7,121 nt of DNA from Deltaproteobacteria bacterium (lineage in GTDB: Bacteria > Desulfobacterota > Desulfuromonadia > Geobacterales > Geobacteraceae): NCBI GenBank assembly GCA_021810985.1, contig JAJZQA010000134.1, positions 1 through 7,121 on the forward strand, written 5' to 3'. Below are positions 1-5,890 of this stretch, piece by piece (the first letter of the stretch is position 1; every line of letters starts with the position of its first letter). A program made the translations under genes and the position numbers. The notes below the pieces were generated by a model. The model did no database searches and was not told where the DNA came from. It saw only the letters and a program-made list of their open reading frames with translations.

Positions 1-216
1 GATCTCCTCATCACCCTCCACGACCCGAATCTGGCCCTCCACTACTCCGATGATGTGGTCATGCTGAAGGACGGGATAGTGGTGGCTGCGGGACCGACGG
101 AAGTACTGCTGGATGATGTTCATCTGCAGGAGGTGTTCGGGGCGGAGATCATGCTGGAGCGGACTGTTTCCGGAACCCATGTTGTGGTTCCACGGAATTC
201 GGCCGGTGAATACTGA
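1..216 (+). CDS. ABC importer ATP-binding protein, FecE/BtuD type (C-terminal 71 residues only)
   Basis: The 5' end lies outside the window; 71 codons in frame 1 run to a TGA at 214-216. The visible part holds the end of the nucleotide-binding domain. It starts with the H-loop segment (LLITLHDPNLAL, with the switch histidine at visible residue 7), followed by a VVMLKDGIVVAAGP strand-turn and a VLLDDVHLQEVFG helix. This order is typical of the ATPases of type II importers for ferric siderophores, heme, cobalamin or related metal chelates. The protein would energise uptake from the cytoplasmic face of an inner-membrane permease encoded upstream. The substrate cannot be decided from this fragment. 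The next gene starts 16 bases after its stop on the same strand, so the two are probably co-transcribed. The Walker A, Walker B and signature motifs are out of view. Confidence 0.88.
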   Translation, partial: DLLITLHDPNLALHYSDDVVMLKDGIVVAAGPTEVLLDDVHLQEVFGAEIMLERTVSGTHVVVPRNSAGEY

Positions 217-222
217 ATCAAC

Positions 223-228
223 GGAGGT
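223..228 (+). promoter_or_regulatory. Shine-Dalgarno site of the radical SAM gene
   Basis: GGAGGT lies four bases before the ATG at 233. It fixes that ATG as the start, although the frame stays open back to an ATG at 113 that would overlap the ABC gene and has no such site. Confidence 0.75.
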
Positions 229-232
229 CTTC

Positions 233-1243
233 ATGCAATGCAACTACTGTGAACGGCGCTGCGATTTAAGTGGTGGAAAGCCCGGGGTGTGCCGCATGTA
301 CGAGGATGCGGACGGTGCGATCAGGGAGAGATTTCCGCACCACTGGTCAAGCTGCATACCTTCCCGTATTGAATCCATACCCTTCTACCATGTCCGGCCC
401 GGCAGCAGGGCCCTGGTGATCGGCACCATGGGCTGCAATTTCAGCTGTCGTTACTGTTCCAATGCCTTTATCGCCAAGGAGGATCCGACCCTGGTGGCGG
501 AGAGAATGCTGCGCCTTTCCCCATCCGAGGTGGTGCGGAAGGCCCGGCAGATGGGTTGTGGCAGCATCGTTTTCAATGTCAACGAGCCGGCCATGTCTTT
601 TCCCTCCCTGTTGGAGCTGGCCGAGGCGGCCCGCGCGGAAGGTATTTCCCTGGGCTGTCTCACCAATGCCTATACGACTGAAGAGTCGACGGAAATGCTC
701 GCATCGATTTTTTCCTTCTTCAACATCGGTCTGAAGGGGTTATCCCCTGCCTTCAATCGCGATTTCATCGGCATCACTTCCGTTGAACCGATCCTGCGGA
801 ACATCCGCCGGCTGGCCGCCACGAGGCATGTTGAGGTTACCACGCCGATCATCGAGTCGATCAACGACAATGAGCTTGGAGAAATGGCCCGTTTTCTGGC
901 AGATGTGGATCCGGAAATCCCCTGGCATGTCTTCCGCCTGCTTCCCGAAGACGAAATGAAGGAAAGCTGTTATCCGGACATCGAGACAATCGCCGGCGCG
1001 CTTGAATCGGTCCGTTCGATCCTGCCCTATGTATATTTCCACAACTTCGTTGGCTCCGAATGGGTCAATACTCACTGCCCCGGGTGCGGCGCCCTGGTTA
1101 TCGAGCGTTTCAGCCTCGGATGCGGCGGTGACAAGCTGAAGTCTTTTCATTGCGCCGGACAGGGCTGTCAGGACTGCGGCCGGCAGATCAGGCTGGCGGG
1201 AGATGTGGAATGCGCATGGAAGCATGGGGAGGTGCAGCGATGA
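233..1243 (+). CDS. Radical SAM enzyme, AmmeMemoRadiSam (AmrS)-like
   Basis: The 336-residue protein begins at the ATG at 233 because of the GGAGGT site and because the family characteristically begins with the Cys motif seen here. Cys3, Cys6, Cys10 and Cys20 form an N-terminal CxxCxxxC-x9-C cluster. The radical SAM cluster motif CxxxCxxC is Cys68, Cys72 and Cys75, inside the run PGSRALVIGTMGCNFSCRYC. A NEPA segment near residues 117-120, a DxK-like GLKG at 167-170 and a PWHVFRLLP segment at 230-238 match the AmrS class of radical SAM proteins. The C-terminus carries CPGCGALVIER (282-292) and further cysteines at 297, 307, 312, 315 and 327, as in the zinc-ribbon-like tail of that class. It should bind a 4Fe-4S cluster and cleave S-adenosylmethionine in the cytoplasm; the substrate is unknown. 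No Memo or AMMECR1 partner is visible. Its stop overlaps the next start. Confidence 0.88.
   Translation: MQCNYCERRCDLSGGKPGVCRMYEDADGAIRERFPHHWSSCIPSRIESIPFYHVRPGSRALVIGTMGCNFSCRYCSNAFIAKEDPTLVAERMLRLSPSEVVRKARQMGCGSIVFNVNEPAMSFPSLLELAEAARAEGISLGCLTNAYTTEESTEMLASIFSFFNIGLKGLSPAFNRDFIGITSVEPILRNIRRLAATRHVEVTTPIIESINDNELGEMARFLADVDPEIPWHVFRLLPEDEMKESCYPDIETIAGALESVRSILPYVYFHNFVGSEWVNTHCPGCGALVIERFSLGCGGDKLKSFHCAGQGCQDCGRQIRLAGDVECAWKHGEVQR
1228..1232 (+). promoter_or_regulatory. Shine-Dalgarno site of the 379-residue unknown gene
   Basis: GGAGG lies seven bases before the ATG at 1240, inside the last codons of the radical SAM gene. It supports that ATG over an in-frame upstream start at 1150. 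Confidence 0.7.
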
Positions 1244-2379
1244 GCAGAGCGATTATTGACGCCCGTGAATGGCAGAAGGTTTTCGATCTGAGGACCGGGA
1301 CGGCGAAGGCGGACACGAGTCCGCTGGACCAAATGGTGCGGGCGGTACAGGAGCGGCACCCCTATCCCGGCGACCTGGATAGCGCCGGCAACCGCTGGGT
1401 GACCGATACGGCCCTGGATCTGATGGAGCGCTACGATCCCTCTTTTGTCTTCCTTACCTATGCGCAGCAGTATTTTTCGGGTCGTTATTCCATTCAGACG
1501 GATGCTGACCGGGCAGCCGCGGTGACGGCAGTGTACGAGGAGGTGGAGCGTTTTGTCGCTCAGTCCGGATTCACTCCGCTGATCGTGGGCACGGGGGGGA
1601 TGATACCGCTTCTTGCTTCGGTGGATTTGACGCGACTTGACGGACTGGCCCTCTGCACCCACTGGTCGGCGCGCTACGCCGGTCTCCATGATCCCTCGCC
1701 GAGGGATCTGCGCACCGTAGCTTCCCATCCCGAGATCGAAAGGATCGTCACCCGCGAGGAATTCCTCAGCCTGTTCAGGGATTGCCCCGCGGATGCGGCG
1801 AGGATTCCCGAGTATCTGCTGGTGGCACGGCAGGGGTGCATGTTCAAGACCGTTGGCGGCGCTTTCCGCAAAGTCAGGAAAGTTCCGGCGCCGGGATACA
1901 GCATCCCCGTGTCGGCCTGCCTTGAGGAAGTGTCCGACAGTACGGATGTCAGAGCCGCGGTGGAAAAGCGCCTCAGGAACGGCAGGGTCGCCCTTATCTT
2001 CGTTGAGGGGTTGGGTGTTGAGGACTTTCCCTGGCCGTATCGGGCGATAGACAATGGACGGGAGTGGTTCTTTTACGAAACCGGGGATGCCCAGTACCTC
2101 ACCGTCACCACGGGACGGCACCAGGTGTTCGAGTATCCGGTTGGATATCGCTATTTCGAGGAAGACGGGCCCGCGATGGAGTTTCCTTTTTCCGGCTATT
2201 TCCGGTCCGTGCCGGAGGATGCCATCGCTGCCTCCTTTGGGGGGAGGAGTATCGCCGTGGGTAACCGGAGCATGTTCATGCACATGGCTACCGGGGCAGA
2301 CATCTCGCTGGAGTGCTTCGCGCGCAATCTCTACAATCAGGGGACCATGGCCGTCATTCATCGCAGCGACAAGGCCTGA
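1240..2379 (+). CDS. Unrecognised 379-residue protein, coupled to the radical SAM gene
   Basis: The start ATG shares ATGA with the upstream TGA, and a GGAGG sits seven bases before it, so translation is probably coupled to the radical SAM gene. I do not recognise the family. It has no signal peptide, no clear membrane helix and no Cys-pair motif; the five cysteines (139, 182, 200, 227, 359) are scattered. It appears to be a soluble alpha/beta protein. Segments that look conserved in kind are a hydrophobic strand RYDPSFVFLTYAQQYFSGRY (64-83), LIVGTGGMIPLL (114-125), LALCTHW (136-142), RVALIFVEGLGVEDFPWP (249-266), which reads like a strand followed by an acidic loop, and the C-terminal GNRSMFMHMATGADISLECF (341-360). 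Being locked to an AmrS-like enzyme and an importer ATPase, it may act on the same substrate as a partner enzyme or carrier; that is inference. Conventional codon use and an intact frame support a real gene. Confidence 0.8.
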   Translation: MSRAIIDAREWQKVFDLRTGTAKADTSPLDQMVRAVQERHPYPGDLDSAGNRWVTDTALDLMERYDPSFVFLTYAQQYFSGRYSIQTDADRAAAVTAVYEEVERFVAQSGFTPLIVGTGGMIPLLASVDLTRLDGLALCTHWSARYAGLHDPSPRDLRTVASHPEIERIVTREEFLSLFRDCPADAARIPEYLLVARQGCMFKTVGGAFRKVRKVPAPGYSIPVSACLEEVSDSTDVRAAVEKRLRNGRVALIFVEGLGVEDFPWPYRAIDNGREWFFYETGDAQYLTVTTGRHQVFEYPVGYRYFEEDGPAMEFPFSGYFRSVPEDAIAASFGGRSIAVGNRSMFMHMATGADISLECFARNLYNQGTMAVIHRSDKA

Positions 2380-2415
2380 TCTCATCTGCCCATGGAAAGT
2401 TCCGGCGGTCGCTGG

Positions 2416-3567
2416 TCAGCGCAAGGCCTCAACCATAACCCGGTAGATATCGGTGTTGTCCAGTGCCCGGGCGAGGTTTTCGCTTCCTGGACCTTCACTC
2501 CAGACCAGGGTATCCACCGCGCTGTGTCCCTTTCCGGTCCAGGCCGTCTCCAGGGCTCCACCGGGGGCTGGAAGTGAGCTGTCGGGTCCGGTTATGGTAA
2601 ATCCGCCGGTTTCATGGTCGGCCACGACAATCAGCAGCGTGGTGTCTGCGCGCTTCCGGTCGGTCATGAGCCAGTTCTTGACGGTCGCCACCGCTTCGTC
2701 GAAGGCCAGGATCTCACCCAACTGCATGGGGTAATTGTTCCGGTGGTTAGCCTTGTCCACCAGGGAGCCTTCCACCAGGAGAAAAAAGCCGTCTTGGTCC
2801 TTCTCCAGCACGGTGAGGGCTGCCGCGGTCATCTCCGGCAGGCGCGGTTCCAGGCTTGCGGCCGGACGTTCCACTTCAGGCGTCATGCCGCGGGCCTGGA
2901 ACAGTCCCAGGATTTTCCGGGAACCTCCAGCTACCGCCTTCTTCAGCTCTTCCCGGTCAGTGACCAGCACATAGCCCTTCTTACCTGCCGAACAAAGAAG
3001 ATCCCCTTTTGTCCCGCAAGGGTCCGGTGTTTCCGTGTTGAATTCCTTGCGTCCTCCCCCGAGCAGAACATCCACCCCGGTTGTTTCCAGATACTGCCGG
3101 CCGATTTCCTGGCGGCAGTCCCTGGTCGGTACATGGGCGCCGAAAACGGCCGGAGTTGCTTCGGTAATTCCGTCGGTTACCACCAGGCCGGCGGACTTGC
3201 CCACTTTTTTTGCCAGTTCCAGAATGCTCGGCCGCACCGGACGGCCATCAGCGTGGTAACAGATTTCATTGTTATTGAATTTTTCTCCGCAAGCCCAGGC
3301 TGAAGCTGCCGCGGCCGAATCGGTGACCAGACTGTTGGCGGAATGGCTGCGCTGGTAGCCGATATGCTGTAGAGTTTCGAAGCTGAGCGGGTCGCCGTTC
3401 GGGCCGTTTTTGATGGTGCGGGCGGCGGTGACGTCAGCCAGGCCCATGCCGTCCGGAACCATGATGATGATGTTTTTTGCGCTGCCGGCAAGGGATGTGG
3501 CGGGAAGGAGTGCCAGGAGGAAGCCGCAGATGGCAGTGGAGAGCAGGGACATGCGAAAGTCTTGCAT
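2416..3567 (-). CDS. phoA: Secreted alkaline phosphatase, PhoA family
   Basis: The protein has 383 residues and hydrolyses phosphomonoesters in the periplasm to release phosphate. Residues 1-27 look like a Sec signal peptide, with cleavage probably after Ser-Leu-Ala27. The active site can be followed against E. coli PhoA: PDGMG gives Asp39 (Asp51), TDSAA gives nucleophile Ser84 (Ser102), TPAVFGAHVPTR gives Thr138 and Arg149 (Thr155, Arg166), VEGSLVDKANH gives Glu266, Asp271, Lys272 and His275 (Glu322, Asp327, Lys328, His331), ADHETGG gives Asp317 and His318 (Asp369, His370), and GKGHS gives His348 (His412). The position matching E. coli Asp153 is Glu136. Cys93/Cys103 and Cys184/Cys192 could form short disulfides. 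The start ATG has an AGGA nine bases upstream. The gene begins 22 bases after the lipoprotein stop and is probably last in a three-gene operon. No Pho-box-like repeat was found directly upstream. Confidence 0.93.
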   Translation of the reverse strand: MQDFRMSLLSTAICGFLLALLPATSLAGSAKNIIIMVPDGMGLADVTAARTIKNGPNGDPLSFETLQHIGYQRSHSANSLVTDSAAAASAWACGEKFNNNEICYHADGRPVRPSILELAKKVGKSAGLVVTDGITEATPAVFGAHVPTRDCRQEIGRQYLETTGVDVLLGGGRKEFNTETPDPCGTKGDLLCSAGKKGYVLVTDREELKKAVAGGSRKILGLFQARGMTPEVERPAASLEPRLPEMTAAALTVLEKDQDGFFLLVEGSLVDKANHRNNYPMQLGEILAFDEAVATVKNWLMTDRKRADTTLLIVVADHETGGFTITGPDSSLPAPGGALETAWTGKGHSAVDTLVWSEGPGSENLARALDNTDIYRVMVEALR

Positions 3568-3589
3568 GGTTGAGGATCCTTTTCGACTG

Positions 3590-4522
3590 CTAGTTTTTCC
3601 CCCGCGAAGGGGCAGCTTTTGGCACTGTTCCGGAACCTGGCCTCACGCCGGGGTGCCATCTGCGAATGACAAAGCCTTTTGTTGCTGTCAAGCCGCTCTG
3701 ATACTCATTCAGCGGAGCACGCGTGACAAGAAGCTGCTGAAGTGCCTCCCGTAGATTCCGTATTGCCACCCCTCCGGCTGTCCCCAGACAATCGAGGCGG
3801 CTTTCGATCACTCGTTCCCGATCGAGAATAATCATTACATGACCCTTCCAGACGATCAGGTCAAGCGGCTGCACAATCTGAACAATTTCTTCAGCGTCGA
3901 GGCCGGCAATTGTAACCGGAGAGCCGTAGTCGACCAGTTCCGAGGTGTTGCGCGGCGTCCAGCCATTGGTTGCTTCATAGAGCAATCCCGAGCAATCGAG
4001 TCCTTGCAGGGTCCAGGTCTTTTGTGTGTCTTTTTCCAGTGGTTGATTGTCCGTGGGGGGGTAAAGGGAGAGCATTTCCGGAATGCCTTGACGCAGATTG
4101 CTGCCCCATTGGTAGGGTGTGCCGACCGCCGAGGTGAGTCGGGAGATGATCGTTTCCTGATCTGGCATGGTGCGTTTGCGAGGCGTTGGGGCGCAGCCCG
4201 TTGTCCGGACCATGCGGCTGTCGATGTAATAGCCGGTTGTTGAAGGGTAGGGGTAGTCGTCGCTGGTTACCCGATAGACGGGAAAGCGAAAATCGCCGCT
4301 GTTGCCTTCGATCCGGAATGCGGTTCCCGGCAGGGCGATGAATTCCAGGGCGCGGATTTGCCCGCACCGGTCAACGGCCAGGGTTGTGCCGTCATTACCG
4401 CCGAAGACCGCGCGGAAGTCGGGTGTGTTGAGTACCGGGACTGGTCCGGTCGCTACGGCGTAACGGGGAGGAAGCTGGTTTGCCACGCAGGCGGTAAGTC
4501 CGCTGAAAAGCAGAAAAAGCAC
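3590..4522 (-). CDS. NlpC/P60-type lipoprotein peptidase with SH3-like N-terminal region
   Basis: From the GTG at 4522 the product has 310 residues. The lipobox is LTAC, giving lipidated Cys12. The next residue is Val, not Asp, so by the Lol rule the outer membrane is likely. Residues about 20-110 look like the SH3-type region often found before C40 peptidases. The NlpC/P60 domain spans about 120-290: GTPYQWGSN, catalytic Cys177 in GLDCSGLLYEA, and His228 in WKGHVMIIL. The third polar residue would be Glu240 in VIES. Family members cut peptidoglycan stem peptides between D-Glu and a diamino acid. The GTG start is doubtful: it leaves an 11-residue signal segment with no basic residue and no ribosome binding site. 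An in-frame ATT at 4583-4585 would add 21 residues, including several Arg/Lys. Pro/Lys/Arg residues make up the C-terminal tail. Confidence 0.85.
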   Translation of the reverse strand: MLFLLFSGLTACVANQLPPRYAVATGPVPVLNTPDFRAVFGGNDGTTLAVDRCGQIRALEFIALPGTAFRIEGNSGDFRFPVYRVTSDDYPYPSTTGYYIDSRMVRTTGCAPTPRKRTMPDQETIISRLTSAVGTPYQWGSNLRQGIPEMLSLYPPTDNQPLEKDTQKTWTLQGLDCSGLLYEATNGWTPRNTSELVDYGSPVTIAGLDAEEIVQIVQPLDLIVWKGHVMIILDRERVIESRLDCLGTAGGVAIRNLREALQQLLVTRAPLNEYQSGLTATKGFVIRRWHPGVRPGSGTVPKAAPSRGKN

Positions 4523-4580
4523 CAGGCGAAAGCTGCTGAAAAGCCTGTAGCGTACAAGGTGAAAATGTTTCGGAGCCGTG

Positions 4581-4982
4581 TTAATCGACCACCTTCCTGT
4601 AGAGAATCGACCAGTAGCGGAATTTGCGCGGCATATGGCTTACGATGCCCCCGGTTGCGAGGGTCACCCAGGTGAAGGGGATAACCATTGCCGGAAAAAA
4701 ATGTATCAAGCCGGGTAGGCCGATATGGACAATGCCGATTAAACCCCGGACCTGATGCGGCCAACCCAGGCTGTGGCGAAGTTCAAGCAGCAGCAGGCCG
4801 AGGCCGGTGAAAATGGTGAGATAGTGCCAAAGATAGAGATCGTAAAGGGGGACTTCGAAAATGAACCCGCCTAACAGGATCCCGGCGAAACCGACGTGGC
4901 CGGTCCGCAGGAGGATGTCGAGCACTCGCATCCAGGCGGGGCGGTGATATTTATTCGATGTGGTTTTAATCGTTGTTTCCAT
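4581..4982 (-). CDS. Four-helix integral membrane protein of unknown function
   Basis: This 133-residue protein has a basic, polar N-terminus (1-20) followed by about four hydrophobic segments, near 28-45, 50-68, 80-96 and 98-114, and a short basic tail ending RKFRYWSILYRKVVD. It should sit in the inner membrane with a positive tail at the cytoplasmic side. It is rich in histidine (13, 29, 53, 70, 76, 86, 94, 116), several of them within or at the edges of helices, so heme or metal binding as in small b-type cytochromes is conceivable but not shown. I cannot assign a family. The ATG has a GAGGA about nine bases upstream. It is the first gene of a probable operon with the lipoprotein peptidase and alkaline phosphatase; its stop may overlap the next start. 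Confidence 0.8.
   Translation of the reverse strand: METTIKTTSNKYHRPAWMRVLDILLRTGHVGFAGILLGGFIFEVPLYDLYLWHYLTIFTGLGLLLLELRHSLGWPHQVRGLIGIVHIGLPGLIHFFPAMVIPFTWVTLATGGIVSHMPRKFRYWSILYRKVVD
4589..4598 (-). promoter_or_regulatory. Possible Shine-Dalgarno site for an ATT start of the lipoprotein gene
   Basis: On the minus strand AGGAAGGTGG lies inside the last codons of the upstream membrane protein gene, and its AAGG ends six bases before an ATT at 4585-4583. That ATT is in frame with the NlpC/P60 gene and overlaps the upstream TAA as ATTAA. No ATG, GTG or TTG exists between the upstream in-frame stop at 4640-4642 and the GTG at 4522. Confidence 0.4.
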
Positions 4983-5014
4983 GGAATCCGGTCCTCGTAG
5001 TGGTTGTAAGAGAA

Positions 5015-5028
5015 AGCCACGAGTGGCT
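5015..5028 (-). terminator. Short hairpin between hydrolase and membrane protein genes, possible weak terminator
   Basis: AGCCAC and GTGGCT form a perfect inverted repeat around two bases (a realistic five-base-pair stem with a four-base loop). On the minus strand it is followed by TTCTCTT. It lies 17 bases after the hydrolase stop. The stem is short and the T run is broken, so termination would be partial at best. Confidence 0.3.
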
Positions 5029-5044
5029 ATTATTCAGGTTCAAT

Positions 5045-5854
5045 TCAAATGACATTCTGTGGACAGATCCGGCGAAGAAAGCTCAGGAGGCAGTCGTTGA
5101 AAGCCTCCGGCTGTTCCAGGTTGGCCATGTGACCTGCCTGGGGAATGATGCACAGTTCGCAGTTTGGCAGCCCTTCGCTGAGGACCCGGAGGTCCTCCGG
5201 CTGCACGGCGCTGTCCTGGTCCGCGCCGATGACCAGGGCTGGCAGGTCGAAGTTTTTCAACTGTGACGAGTAGTCTTTCCTCTCCAGGAGGGCATGGAGG
5301 GCTCCTTCGATGCCCCTGAGGTCGACCGAGGTCATCCAGCGGTAGACGGTTCGCACCAGTTCCGGATTGCGTCGCAACGTTTCTCCGGCCAGCAGGGTGG
5401 CGGTGGACAGTTCCGCTATGCTGCCGGTTCCCTCCCTTTTCATCCTTTCCAGGAGGGCAAGGCGTCCGGCCTTGGCAGTCTCACTGTCAGAACAGCTGCG
5501 GGTGGTGATGAAGCAGGCGGCAACGACTCTCTCCGGGTAGCGTTCCAGGAGGTCGAGCAGGATGTATCCGCCCATCGACATGCCGCCGATTACGGCCCGG
5601 TCTATTTCCAGGTAATCCAGGAGGGCAATTACGTCGTCCGAGAACAGGGACATGGAGTAGGGGCCTTCCGGAACCTCGCTTTCGCCGAAGCCGCGCAGGT
5701 CAGGGGTGATGAGGCGGAAACCGGCCTGTGCCAGTGCTGCTTCCTGGGGGTGCCACATGTCCCGGGAAAGCGGGAAGCCGTGCAGCAGAACCACGGCGGG
5801 ACCGCTGCCGCTGTCGCCATAGGACAAAGATATACCGTTAAGGTGCGCTTTCAT
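5045..5854 (-). CDS. Alpha/beta-hydrolase fold protein
   Basis: The 269-residue protein is a cytoplasmic single-domain hydrolase of usual family length with no signal peptide. LLHGFPLS (residues 23-30) supplies the oxyanion-hole HG, GMSMGGY (91-97) is the nucleophile elbow with Ser93, GADQD (210-214) carries the acid (Asp212 or Asp214), and GHMANLEQP (241-249) carries His242. The cap region between residues about 120 and 200 is helical and charged. Esterases, lactonases, thioesterases and C-C hydrolases share this layout (for example 3-oxoadipate enol-lactonase-like proteins), so the substrate is not known. The ATG has AAGGA about five bases upstream. It follows the cysteine synthase gene by 36 bases on the same strand and is probably co-transcribed with it, without an obvious metabolic link. 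Confidence 0.9.
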   Translation of the reverse strand: MKAHLNGISLSYGDSGSGPAVVLLHGFPLSRDMWHPQEAALAQAGFRLITPDLRGFGESEVPEGPYSMSLFSDDVIALLDYLEIDRAVIGGMSMGGYILLDLLERYPERVVAACFITTRSCSDSETAKAGRLALLERMKREGTGSIAELSTATLLAGETLRRNPELVRTVYRWMTSVDLRGIEGALHALLERKDYSSQLKNFDLPALVIGADQDSAVQPEDLRVLSEGLPNCELCIIPQAGHMANLEQPEAFNDCLLSFLRRICPQNVI

Positions 5855-5890
5855 GGGATTCCTTCGGCGGTTGGGGTGGAGGGGAAGGGA

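Noticed and set aside
113..232. Upstream in-frame extension of the radical SAM protein to the ATG at 113
   Set aside because: It would overlap the ABC gene by about 100 bases, lacks a ribosome binding site, and the family typically begins at the CxxC motif just after the ATG at 233.
1240..2379. Resemblance of parts of the unknown protein to alkaline phosphatase superfamily enzymes (RYDPSFVFLTY, then VALIFVEGLG)
   Set aside because: The segments occur in the wrong order and the metal-binding Asp and His residues of that superfamily are missing, so the likeness is probably only generic strand composition.
1168..2385. A 405-codon minus-strand frame opposite the unknown 379-residue gene
   Set aside because: Arg/His/Pro-rich composition and no motif. 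The + strand frame has an ATGA junction and a good ribosome binding site, so the minus frame is taken as a shadow.
2380..2421. Terminator between the convergent genes (CGCTGGTCAGCG palindrome at 2410-2421)
   Set aside because: The stem is at most five base pairs with a two-base loop, overlaps the phosphatase stop and has no T run on either strand.
2614..3303. A 229-codon + strand frame opposite the alkaline phosphatase gene
   Set aside because: It is antisense to a gene with a complete active site and shows no motif or start signal.
5283..5630. CCAGGAGGGCA repeated three times on the + strand (near 5283, 5451 and 5619)
   Set aside because: On the coding strand these are Ala-Leu-Leu-Glu/Asp codons inside the hydrolase; the repetition comes from codon preference.
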